This document shows positions 18,920 to 27,422 of a stretch of 64,000 nt of DNA, in pieces. Numbering within the stretch: the stretch's first letter is position 1; every line of letters begins with the position of its first letter. The DNA is taken from positions 2,170,001-2,234,000 of the forward strand of contig NZ_CP031194.1 in the NCBI RefSeq assembly GCF_003344965.1, written 5' to 3'. The DNA comes from Streptomyces paludis. Its GTDB lineage: Bacteria > Actinomycetota > Actinomycetes > Streptomycetales > Streptomycetaceae. The translations under genes were made by a program, and so were the position numbers. The notes below the pieces were generated by a model that had not been told where the DNA came from, ran no database searches, and worked only from the letters and a program-made list of their open reading frames with translations.

Positions 18920-19951
18920 CTACCGCCGTCCCAGCGGCCAGGTGTACGGGCCCGCCGGGTCGTCCAGCCATGCCCACTGCCGGTCCCCGGCGACCGTGAC
19001 GCCGAACCGCTCGCGCTCGGGGTGCCGCTCGCGCTCCCAGAGGGCGAGCGCCTCGCGCGGTTCGAGGCTGCCGGCGGTCAGCGTCAGCAGGAAGCGGAAG
19101 AGTTCGTTCCCGCTCGCGCCCCTCGGCATCCGGCCGAGGGGCGGCCGGGCTCCGTAGCCGCCCCCGGGTACACCCCGCAGCGGGACGAAGTAGGCGGCGG
19201 TGTGCAGGAAGCGCCCCTCCGCGTACGGCGCCCCGCCCTCCCCGCCCTCGCTCTCGCCCTCGCCGCCGACCCGCAGCGCGATCAGCCCGGTGGCGAGCGG
19301 CGCCAGGATCCTGGCGCCGGGCCGGCACTGCGCCGGCCACCCGGCCGGCACCGACGGCAGGGTGCAGGTCGCGATGATCCGGTCGAAGGGGGCGCGCTCG
19401 GGGCAGCCGCGCGCGCCGTCCCCGGCGACGACGGCGGGCCGGTAGCCGGCCGTGGCCAGATGGGTCCGGGCGGACTCCGCGATCTCCGGGTCCAGCTCGA
19501 CGGTGGTGACCAGGTCGTCGCCGAGCCGGCGGGCGAGCAGCGCCGCGTTGTAGCCGCTGCCCGCGCCGATCTCCAGGACCCGGTCCCCGTCCCGTACGTC
19601 CAGCGCCGCCAGCATGCCCGCCATCAGCGAGGGCTGGCTGCTGGACGAGATCAGCTCACCGTCGCGCACCCGGATCGCGAGCGGGCCGTCCGAGTACGCC
19701 CCGCGCAGCCAGCGCGCCCGCCGCGCGGGGTCCGGATCGCCGCTCCAGAGCCGCTCCCAGCCGCCGGGCCGGCTGACGAAGTAGTACGGCACGAACACAT
19801 GGCGCGGCACCGCCTCGAACGCCGCCCGCCAGGCCGGATCGTCCAGGGCGCCGGTCGCCTCGATCTCCGCGACCAGCGCGGCGCGCTCCTCGACGGCGAT
19901 CGAGCCTTCAGAGCCATCGAAGCCGTATGGATCATTCCGGTCTGCGCCCAT
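18920..19951 (-). CDS. protein-L-isoaspartate methyltransferase-like SAM enzyme
   Basis: Class I SAM-dependent methyltransferase of the PCMT superfamily. The substrate-loop segment SSSSQPSLMAGML precedes the SAM site VLEIGAGSGYNAALLA, in the order seen in protein-isoaspartate methyltransferases. The N-terminal region (AVPRHVFVP) also matches that group, and the C-terminal 110 residues form an extra domain with a tryptophan-rich end. It converges on the FHA gene with a 15-base gap. Repair of isoaspartyl proteins is the default reading. Related enzymes also methylate ribosomal peptides, but no precursor is seen nearby. 343 residues. Confidence 0.8.
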   Translation of the reverse strand: MGADRNDPYGFDGSEGSIAVEERAALVAEIEATGALDDPAWRAAFEAVPRHVFVPYYFVSRPGGWERLWSGDPDPARRARWLRGAYSDGPLAIRVRDGELISSSSQPSLMAGMLAALDVRDGDRVLEIGAGSGYNAALLARRLGDDLVTTVELDPEIAESARTHLATAGYRPAVVAGDGARGCPERAPFDRIIATCTLPSVPAGWPAQCRPGARILAPLATGLIALRVGGEGESEGGEGGAPYAEGRFLHTAAYFVPLRGVPGGGYGARPPLGRMPRGASGNELFRFLLTLTAGSLEPREALALWERERHPERERFGVTVAGDRQWAWLDDPAGPYTWPLGRR

Positions 19952-20011
19952 ATGTCCACTGTCCCGGGTCAGCGCCCGGGAGGCGAGCTTTCGGGGGGCC
20001 GCCCGGGACAG

Positions 20012-20185
20012 GGACCTAGGGTCTTTCGTTTGGATCAGGCCGGATCAGGGAGCGGGGTCCGGTGCCGTGGATCGCAAGGCGGAGGAGGGAGGCGACGCGG
20101 AGCGTCGCCGACTGACGACAACGCGGCGAGGCGCGGTGCCGGGGCCCGCGAGCCCGGCCTGATCCAAACGAGAGGCCCTAGGACC
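20012..20185. mobile_element. 174-bp MITE-like palindromic element
   Basis: Terminal inverted repeats of 32 bp (20012-20043 and 20154-20185) match at 29 positions and include TTTGGATCAGGCCGG. Both ends contain CTAG (20016-20019 and 20178-20181), which could be a 4-bp target duplication. Inside, a perfect 8-bp stem GGCGACGC/GCGTCGCC (20091-20109) forms a second hairpin. No coding region is carried. Size and structure fit a non-autonomous miniature element; its copy number elsewhere cannot be seen here. Confidence 0.6.
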
Positions 20186-20221
20186 GGAGACCTCCGCCGG
20201 TGCGTCTGAGAGCATGGACGG

Positions 20222-20626
20222 GTGAACGAGATTCCGCGCGGCACGCTTCAGGAGCAGACCTTCTACGAGCAGGTCGGCGGCGAGGAGACCTTCCGGCGCC
20301 TGGTCCACCGCTTCTACCAGGGGGTGGCCGAGGACCCGCTGCTGCGGCCGATGTACCCCGAGGAGGACCTCGGCCCGGCCGAGGAGCGCTTCGCGCTCTT
20401 CCTGATGCAGTACTGGGGAGGCCCGCGCACCTACAGCGAGAACCGCGGTCACCCCCGGCTGCGGATGCGGCACGCTCCGTTCGCGGTGGACGGGGCGGCG
20501 CACGACGCGTGGCTCGGGCACATGCGGGTGGCGGTGGACGAGCTGGGGCTCTCCGAGGAGCACCGGACCCGGCTGTGGGAGTACCTGACGTACGCCGCGG
20601 CCTCCATGGTCAACACGGCGGGCTGA
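20222..20626 (+). CDS. glbO: group II truncated haemoglobin (trHbO)
   Basis: Small haem protein of the two-over-two globin fold, linked in actinobacteria to oxygen, NO or peroxide handling. TFYEQVGGEETFRRLVHRFY is the typical A-B region, the proximal histidine is in RMRHAPF, and TYSENRGHPRLR is the characteristic trHbO E-F region. 134 residues is the normal length. The GTG at 20222 starts 36 bases after the palindromic element, whose arm may therefore lie in its promoter or leader. Confidence 0.9.
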   Translation: MNEIPRGTLQEQTFYEQVGGEETFRRLVHRFYQGVAEDPLLRPMYPEEDLGPAEERFALFLMQYWGGPRTYSENRGHPRLRMRHAPFAVDGAAHDAWLGHMRVAVDELGLSEEHRTRLWEYLTYAAASMVNTAG

Positions 20627-20661
20627 CGGCGCGCCCCGCGCGCGCTCGCGCGGCTCCGCGC

Positions 20662-21378
20662 TCAGGCCGGGGTGACGGAGAGCCCGCCGCCGAGCCCCGC
20701 GCGCCGTACCGCGATCGAGCCGTACGGGGTGCGCAGCCGGAGCCAGCCGCCGGACGCGAGGAGCGCCCACGGCTGCTCGGGCGCGCCGCCGGGGGCCGGC
20801 ACCGTGGCCCGTACCGGCCGCAGGAAGCCGAGCGACTGGGCCGCGTGCACGGCGCGCAGCGGGAGTCCGGTGTCGCCGAGGGTCCGCGACCAGATCTCCC
20901 GGCCGATCCGGTCCCGTTCGGCACGCGTTCTGGTGTCGGGCGTCAACTGCTCGTCGCGGGACCGGAATTCGGCGACGGACAGGGCCAGTGCCCGCCGGAT
21001 CTCCGGCTCGCCGGGCAGCCCCGGCACCTGCCGCCAGCCGCCGCGCGGCGGCAGCACACCGGCCCAGGGCGGCCCGGTGACGGCCGTGGGGACGGTCGCG
21101 GTGCCCGCGGTCTCGTCGAGGGATTCGAGGAGTTCCCCGGCGGAGACGGTGACATCGAGGACACCGGGGCCGTACGGCGCGGCGAGCCGGGCCGTACGGA
21201 TGGCCAGTACCTCGAAGGACGCGGGCCGCCCGAACACGGCGACCGCGCCACCGCCGCCCCCGGCCTGGAGCCGGACGGCCGCGGCGCGGTCGTAGTGGAT
21301 CAGCCGGGCGAGGAAGGCGCCGAGGTCGGCGGCCTCCCTCGCGTCGGCGAACTCCAGTCGTCGCACAGGCACGGTCAT
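20662..21378 (-). CDS. conserved hypothetical protein
   Basis: Cytosolic 238-residue protein that I cannot assign. It has no signal peptide or membrane helix and is rich in Ala, Gly, Arg and Leu with predicted alternating strands, for example AAVRLQAGGGGGAVAVFG. Its ATG overlaps the stop of the upstream thioesterase (ATGA), so the two are translationally coupled and probably function together. It converges on the haemoglobin gene. Confidence 0.75.
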   Translation of the reverse strand: MTVPVRRLEFADAREAADLGAFLARLIHYDRAAAVRLQAGGGGGAVAVFGRPASFEVLAIRTARLAAPYGPGVLDVTVSAGELLESLDETAGTATVPTAVTGPPWAGVLPPRGGWRQVPGLPGEPEIRRALALSVAEFRSRDEQLTPDTRTRAERDRIGREIWSRTLGDTGLPLRAVHAAQSLGFLRPVRATVPAPGGAPEQPWALLASGGWLRLRTPYGSIAVRRAGLGGGLSVTPA

Positions 21379-21848
21379 GCCGCGAGAGCACCCTTTTCAC
21401 CGGCGGCGGTCGCGCCGCCGCCGTCGTCGTCCAGGAACTGCTGGAGGTGCGCCTTCTCGTACGCGGTGATCCGGCGCGGCCGGCCGGCCGCCAGGTCGTA
21501 CGGGACGACGACGGTCGAGGCCCTGACGTACACCTGGGCCTCCCGCTCCTCGGTCTCCGGGTCCTTGACCTCGTACGCGATCGTCAGCGACGCGGCGTTT
21601 ATCTTCGTCACCCAGGACTCGATGGTCACCGGCTCGTGCCGGTGGACCAGCGGGCGCTTGTAGTCGATCTCGTGCCGCGCGACCACGGAGCCGCCGGCGA
21701 AGGACGGCGAGCCGTCGCCCGGCGCCAGCCGGAACATGAAGTCGATACGGGCCTCCTCCAGATACGTGAGGAAGACCACGTTGTTGACATGCCCGAAGGC
21801 GTCCATGTCCGACCAGCGCAGGGGGCAGCTGTAGATATGACGGGCCAT
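21375..21848 (-). CDS. hot-dog fold acyl-CoA thioesterase (4HBT)
   Basis: YbgC/4HBT-type thioesterase that should hydrolyse acyl-CoA or another acyl thioester in the cytosol. The family signature is DMDAFGHVNNVVFLTYLEEA, with the catalytic Asp at its start, and HEIDYKRPL is the second conserved segment. The ATG at 21848 is 10 bases downstream of the EttA stop, so it probably shares the ettA transcript. 157 residues, normal length. The substrate chain length cannot be told. Confidence 0.88.
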   Translation of the reverse strand: MARHIYSCPLRWSDMDAFGHVNNVVFLTYLEEARIDFMFRLAPGDGSPSFAGGSVVARHEIDYKRPLVHRHEPVTIESWVTKINAASLTIAYEVKDPETEEREAQVYVRASTVVVPYDLAAGRPRRITAYEKAHLQQFLDDDGGGATAAGEKGALAA

Positions 21849-21858
21849 CTGCTGCGCC

Positions 21859-23523
<1,665 letters not shown>

Positions 23524-23586
23524 GAGAAACCGTCCGGCAATCGAGAAGGGCCAATGTGCGGCTCCGCCGCGTGAGGGCAGATACAC

Positions 23587-23624
23587 CCCATCTTGCCTGA
23601 GGTCCACCCCCCAACGGAAACGAG
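23587..23624. repeat. left direct repeat of the island (attL-like)
   Basis: 38-bp sequence matched at 27279-27316 with 4 mismatches; the first 26 bp are identical and contain TTGCCTGAGGTCCACC. The repeat lies upstream of ettA, with normal chromosomal genes outside it and accessory genes inside. It looks like one attachment site of an integrated element. Confidence 0.65.
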
Positions 23625-23676
23625 CACCTCACAGGCTCGTGAACTGGGCCGCACCCCGAAACTTCACCCGACCGGA

Positions 23677-23706
23677 TGGTCGTCATTGGTCGTCTTTGGT
23701 CGACGT
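23677..23706. repeat. three tandem 10-bp repeats inside the left end
   Basis: TGGTCGTCAT, TGGTCGTCTT and TGGTCGACGT follow each other without spacers, in register with the DNA helix, 53 bp inside the left direct repeat. They could be arm-type recombinase sites or a repressor operator. Confidence 0.45.
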
Positions 23707-24159
23707 CGGCCCCCCTCGGACGGCCCACAGGCGGCCCGAGGGGCGGCCCCGCCGCTAGGCGCCGCCGACCTTAAGCAGCTGGTCAGGCAGGGGGAAGAAC
23801 GTCCTGTTGCGCGCCGGGGGGCCACTCGAACGACGATGTGGTGGGGCTCGCAGTACACGCACGCTTGAGCCCAGCCACTCGTAGCGGCAGTCTACCGCGA
23901 CCGAGACCGAGACCACGAAGAGTCGGGTTTGCCCGCCTGACGACCCAGCACTCGACGGTACAAACCTCAGGCCGCAGACGCTGTAGCCCGAACTCGAAAC
24001 CTACGCGTTACAAGGTGTTGAACCACCAGAGGCCCCTGGCCCACGAGGAAACACTCTTGCCTACAAGCGTGTCCGCATGGTTGGGTTGTCGCCGCGCCGT
24101 ATCCCAAGATCCCGGCTTTGCCGAACACTCCCCCTAACGCGGCGCTGAAGGGCACAGCT

Positions 24160-24972
24160 ATGCCTAAGGCGAAGTACACCTTCGATCTACCCGAGCATCA
24201 AGTGGACTACGGGATTGAAGTCTCGATCAAAGACCTCAATATCGACCCACAGGCTCAGCGAACTCTTAACGAGCGACGCGCGCAGAACATCGCGAACAAC
24301 ATAGTTAGCGAGGCTCTCGGCTCGGTAATTATATCGAAGCGGCCCGATGGTGACCTATACATCGTTGACGGGCAACACCGGTGGCGAGCATGCGCACTGG
24401 CTGGTATCCCCACCATCAGGGCAGAGATTCACTACGGCCTAACACAGGCCCAGGAAGCGATCCTCTTCCTGATCAAGAACCGTGAATCCCACAAGCCTCG
24501 CCCTATCGACGAGTACCACGTGGGCCTCACGGGGGGCGTACCTCTCTTTGTCGACACAGACAGGATTCTGGACAAACACGGGCTGACCCTTGGATCCACG
24601 TCCACCAATGGCGTGGGCGCCGTCTCTGGAGTACTCCAGATCGTTGATCGCTACGGAGCCTCAATTTTCGACCGCACCCTTACGGTCGCGGAAGAAGCTT
24701 GGGACCGCTCGACCGAAACCTGGGACGGAATGCTCCTCGGTGGCATTGGAGCGTTCCTCGGCCGTTGGGGCGATCTCGTTGACGACAAGGAACTTGCCAA
24801 GAAGATCCTGGCCATGGGAACGGCTGCCAAGTGGCGCTCCGAAATCCTCAGCCAGTCATCCCGTGGCGGTTTCAACAACAGCGGCACTGGCTCTCGCGTG
24901 GCCACCGCCTATCGCCTCGTTGTCGTCGCCTGGAACAAGGGACGCAAGGCGGAGAATCGGATTGAACCGTAA
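24160..24972 (+). CDS. ParB/sulfiredoxin-fold nuclease-like protein
   Basis: 270-residue protein with a ParB N-terminal-like domain: the segment YIVDGQHRWRACALAGI is the typical ParB box region, preceded by ERRAQNIANNI and followed by a helical C-terminal half. Such stand-alone proteins are common on actinobacterial plasmids, phages and integrative elements; some bind DNA or act as CTP-dependent clamps or nucleases. The ATG at 24160 has GAAGGG 7 bases upstream. The gene is richer in A/T and uses codons such as ATA, AGT and TTA more than the neighbours, pointing to transfer. Specific function unknown. Confidence 0.8.
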   Translation: MPKAKYTFDLPEHQVDYGIEVSIKDLNIDPQAQRTLNERRAQNIANNIVSEALGSVIISKRPDGDLYIVDGQHRWRACALAGIPTIRAEIHYGLTQAQEAILFLIKNRESHKPRPIDEYHVGLTGGVPLFVDTDRILDKHGLTLGSTSTNGVGAVSGVLQIVDRYGASIFDRTLTVAEEAWDRSTETWDGMLLGGIGAFLGRWGDLVDDKELAKKILAMGTAAKWRSEILSQSSRGGFNNSGTGSRVATAYRLVVVAWNKGRKAENRIEP

Positions 24973-24988
24973 CTCGACAATAAGCCGG

Positions 24989-25014
24989 CGCCTTCCTCCC
25001 ATATCGGGAAGGCG
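24989..25014 (+). terminator. hairpin after the ParB-like gene
   Basis: Inverted repeat CGCCTTCC/GGAAGGCG (24989-24996 and 25007-25014) with a 10-base loop, 16 bases after the stop codon. Confidence 0.5.
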
Positions 25015-25206
25015 ATAGCCACCGGCTGGACCCGGGCGGCGTTGCTCTACGGTAAACGCATTCCGTTACAGCGCCGTGCGGAGCACGGGCATCCCCGCGC
25101 CATTAACATGGCCGCCAATGCATCCGTTTCTTGCAGGCGTCGCACCGTCGCGTGCTATAGACGCTGCCCGCGTCTTGCCGACCGCAGCGAAAAGGGTCAG
25201 CAAACC

Positions 25207-25533
25207 GTGTTCTTCCAACTTCTCGACGGCGTGCCCGTGGGGGCCATCGCCCCCGCCGCCGCTATCGCGATACTCGCCTTGGCCCGGGTAGTCAAGAACC
25301 TACCCGGGGACACGCTCAACAAGTTCATTGAGCACCGAACCACCAGATACCAAATAATCGCCAGCGATTCAAAAGGTCGCGTGGCAGAAATACAAAAACA
25401 ACGCTTTATGTTTTTGGGCTTCATCTTCCTGTGTATCGTAGTGATCGCACTTGCCTTCATCTACTCCGCAAATAGAGAAGTCCAAGTGCCGACATATAGC
25501 CAACCCTCGGGAGTTACAGGCTCCAGCGGGTAG
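25207..25533 (+). CDS. small two-helix membrane protein
   Basis: A 108-residue protein with two predicted membrane helices (about 12-29 and 70-90), separated by a charged segment (HRTTRYQIIASDSKGR), and a short polar C-terminal tail. The GTG at 25207 is preferred because AAGGG precedes it and the hydrophobic N terminus starts there. An upstream extension in frame is possible but lacks protein-like composition. Low GC matches the ParB-like gene. No family recognised. Small membrane proteins of this kind often assist transfer or maintenance in mobile elements, which is only a guess here. Confidence 0.6.
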   Translation: MFFQLLDGVPVGAIAPAAAIAILALARVVKNLPGDTLNKFIEHRTTRYQIIASDSKGRVAEIQKQRFMFLGFIFLCIVVIALAFIYSANREVQVPTYSQPSGVTGSSG

Positions 25534-25539
25534 CGTCAC

Positions 25540-25575
25540 CGCGATGGCGCGGCAGGCTGCTGCCGCGCCATCGCG
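25540..25575 (+). terminator. perfect 16-bp hairpin after the small membrane protein gene
   Basis: CGCGATGGCGCGGCAG at 25540-25555 pairs perfectly with 25560-25575 around a 4-base loop, starting 7 bases after the stop codon. A strong intrinsic or factor-assisted terminator. Confidence 0.8.
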
Positions 25576-25746
25576 CTTGTCGCCCTACTAGGTAGGCCAG
25601 AGAAGTTGGCCGTTGTGGCGAGAGGGTCAGCTGAGGTGGGCGCCACTACTACTGCTCATGGTTTGGCGGGATCGGGAATGTATGGCAGCGGCAATACATT
25701 GAATAGGCTGGTGCACACCACCTACCGATCGGAGCGTGTTCCTCAG

Positions 25747-26535
25747 ATGGGGCCGAAGACGACGAAGGTCTACGAGACGATCCGGGATTGGCTCGCCTCA
25801 GGGGAGCTTGCCCCGGGCGACAAGCTTCCGTCTGAACGGACCCTGGTGGAACGGCTGGGCATCGGGCGTACCGCGCTGCGGCAGGTGCTCGCGCGGCTGG
25901 TCTCGGAAGGCGCCTTGGAAGTCCGGGGACGCAGTTCCTACCGGGTTCCCGGCGGGGTGAGTGTCGAGACTCCGACCGGGCTGGAGCCGTGGAAGATTCA
26001 CGGCGAGCGGACCGTCTACGACAACCGTTGGGTGAAGCTCGATCTGTGGGACGTAGAGCCTCCCGGGATGGAACGCTTCGAGCATCACGTGGTCAAGCTC
26101 CAGCGCGTGGCGATCTCTGCCGTGCTGGACGACCAGGACCGCGTACTCATGCTGTGGCGGTATCGCTTCGTACCCCAGCAGTGGGGTTGGGAGCTTCCGG
26201 GCGGCATCGTGGACGCCGGGGAAGATGCAAGGGCCACGGCGTACCGGGAAGTCGAGGAAGAGACCGGGTGGCGCCCCACCTCGCTGGACCACGTCGTGAC
26301 GTATCAGCCGATGGTCGGGATGGTCGACTCTCCGCACGAGATCTTCGTGGGCCGTGGTGCCGAGCGAGTAGGCGAGCCCACCGATCTCGAAGAGGCCGGC
26401 CATGTCGAGTGGGTGCCGCTGTCGGACGTGCCGGGCCTGATGGCCAAGGGTGACCTAATGGGGTCCGGCACGCTCGTTGCGCTGCTCCACGTACTGGCCA
26501 ACCGTGGCACTCCGGGTGCTACAGCCGCGCGCTGA
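25747..26535 (+). CDS. GntR-type winged helix fused to Nudix hydrolase (KorSA-Pif-like)
   Basis: 262-residue fusion. Residues 1-75 form a GntR winged helix-turn-helix (TTKVYETIRDWLASGELAPG, then LPSERTLVERLGIGRTALRQ). Residues about 80-250 form a Nudix hydrolase whose box is complete in pattern: GGIVDAGEDARATAYREVEEETGW fits Gx5Ex7REUxEExGU, with the first acidic position in AGED. In pSAM2-type elements the GntR repressor KorSA and the Nudix immunity factor Pif are neighbouring genes, so this looks like both in one chain; that equivalence is inferred. The ATG at 25747 has GGAG 12 bases upstream. Its end overlaps the convergent TPR gene by 17 bases. Confidence 0.85.
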   Translation: MGPKTTKVYETIRDWLASGELAPGDKLPSERTLVERLGIGRTALRQVLARLVSEGALEVRGRSSYRVPGGVSVETPTGLEPWKIHGERTVYDNRWVKLDLWDVEPPGMERFEHHVVKLQRVAISAVLDDQDRVLMLWRYRFVPQQWGWELPGGIVDAGEDARATAYREVEEETGWRPTSLDHVVTYQPMVGMVDSPHEIFVGRGAERVGEPTDLEEAGHVEWVPLSDVPGLMAKGDLMGSGTLVALLHVLANRGTPGATAAR

Positions 26536-27283
26536 GGAGATCGATCCGGCGACGCTGCCGTACGGAGCCCGTACGGTTCGCGAGCAATCGCGCTTGCCTT
26601 AGGTGCGTGTTGGCCTGGTCGTACTCGCCGCGCGCGAGGTGGGCATGGGCCAAGTCGCAGCGGAGCCCCGCCTGTGCGCGCACGAAGGAAGGGTCCAGCA
26701 CTTCGAGCGCGCCGTAGAGACTGCCCACGGCGTCGTCATCACCGAGCATCGCGAGCACGTTACCGTTCCAGCGTGCGAGGTGGGCATCGTTGAGGAAGAT
26801 GCTCAGCATGTCCGGGTCCCGGTCTTCGGCCCCGGCGGGGATGCTGTCGGCCGCCGCTTCGAGGGCGCGGCGGCAGTCGTCCGGCATTCCGGCCTGCGCG
26901 CACAACTCCGCCTCAGCGGCGTACAGCCATGCCCGGAGTCGCGGGGACGCCTTCCCTGCCACGGTCCGTTGCGCGTCCCGTACGAGGGAGACACCGAGCG
27001 CCGGGCGGCCCGCCTCGCACAGCACGTACGCCTGTTCCGCCATGGCATGAGCGAGGTACATGGGCGTGTCCGCGTCCTGCGCTGCTCTCTTCGCGAGTTC
27101 GTAGTGGCGCCAAGCCCGTTCGACCGCTCCCGTGTCGAGCGCCTGCCACGCCGCGAGCGTGGACGCGCCGGCGAGCGCGAGTGCCACGGGCCGCCGTGTC
27201 TCCGGGAGAACGGCGAAGTTGAGCGCGTCTTCGAGGGCGGCTAGGTGCCCGCTCATCTGGTCGATAAGGCCGGACGCGCCCAT
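26519..27283 (-). CDS. TPR domain of an XRE-type regulator, N terminus missing
   Basis: 254-residue helical protein that reads as the TPR-like ligand or peptide-binding half of a larger XRE-family regulator (a layout common beside Nudix genes in Streptomyces elements). The helix-turn-helix half is absent. Its ATG at 27283 lies inside the right direct repeat, so the gene appears to have been cut at the recombination point, and only repeat sequence and the neighbour's terminator lie upstream. Repeating helical pairs such as LAHAMAEQAYVLCEAG and ARGEYDQANTHLRQA support TPRs. It may be expressed as a fragment or be a pseudogene. Confidence 0.6.
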   Translation of the reverse strand: MGASGLIDQMSGHLAALEDALNFAVLPETRRPVALALAGASTLAAWQALDTGAVERAWRHYELAKRAAQDADTPMYLAHAMAEQAYVLCEAGRPALGVSLVRDAQRTVAGKASPRLRAWLYAAEAELCAQAGMPDDCRRALEAAADSIPAGAEDRDPDMLSIFLNDAHLARWNGNVLAMLGDDDAVGSLYGALEVLDPSFVRAQAGLRCDLAHAHLARGEYDQANTHLRQARLLANRTGSVRQRRRIDLLSARL

Positions 27284-27316
27284 CTTGCCTGAGGTCCACC
27301 CCCCGATGGAAACCAG
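27279..27316. repeat. right direct repeat of the island (attR-like)
   Basis: Partner of the repeat at 23587-23624 with 34 of 38 positions identical. The TPR gene's start codon lies within it, and the terminator of the surface-protein gene starts 40 bases further right. Confidence 0.65.
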
Positions 27317-27356
27317 ATCCGGCGCCCCGGCCGCCGCCGGCGCGCCGGGGGAACGG

Positions 27357-27394
27357 CGGGGCCCCCGGTGCGCTGTCGCGTCCCGGGGGCCCCG
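27357..27394 (-). terminator. terminator of the surface-protein gene
   Basis: Perfect 12-bp inverted repeat CGGGGCCCCCGG (27357-27368 with 27383-27394), 28 bases after the stop codon of the minus-strand surface-protein gene. Confidence 0.7.
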
Positions 27395-27422
27395 CCTGCG
27401 GTGTATCGCTCAGCGCGATCGG

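Larger units (their letters stand above)
23524..24159. other. ettA leader and left arm of the 3.7-kb island, no confident gene
   Basis: No convincing coding region is seen. The stretch holds the ettA upstream region, the left 38-bp repeat, three tandem 10-bp repeats at 23677-23706, and an 8-bp inverted repeat CCCCTCGG/CCGAGGGG (23712-23719 and 23736-23743). Base composition drops in GC after about 23870, where the foreign-looking section starts. A minus-strand reading frame at 23664-23858 with a CEPHHIVV segment was judged too weak to call. Confidence 0.6.
23587..27316. mobile_element. 3.7-kb accessory island, integrative-element remnant
   Basis: The segment is bracketed by 38-bp direct repeats and separates ettA from the terminator of the surface-protein gene. 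It carries a ParB-like protein, a small membrane protein, a GntR-Nudix fusion and a truncated TPR regulator. The first two have clearly lower GC and more A/T-ending codons than the flanks. GntR (KorSA) and Nudix (Pif) proteins are hallmark regulators of pSAM2-type integrative conjugative elements. No integrase, excisionase, replication or FtsK-like transfer gene is present, so it is either decayed or moved in trans. The island call is inferred from the repeats and content. Confidence 0.6.

Noticed and set aside
23664..23858. 64-codon minus-strand frame with YCEPHHIVV and extra Cys
   Set aside because: Tempting as a small zinc protein, but there is no ribosome site, a stop lies close upstream and the rest is low complexity.
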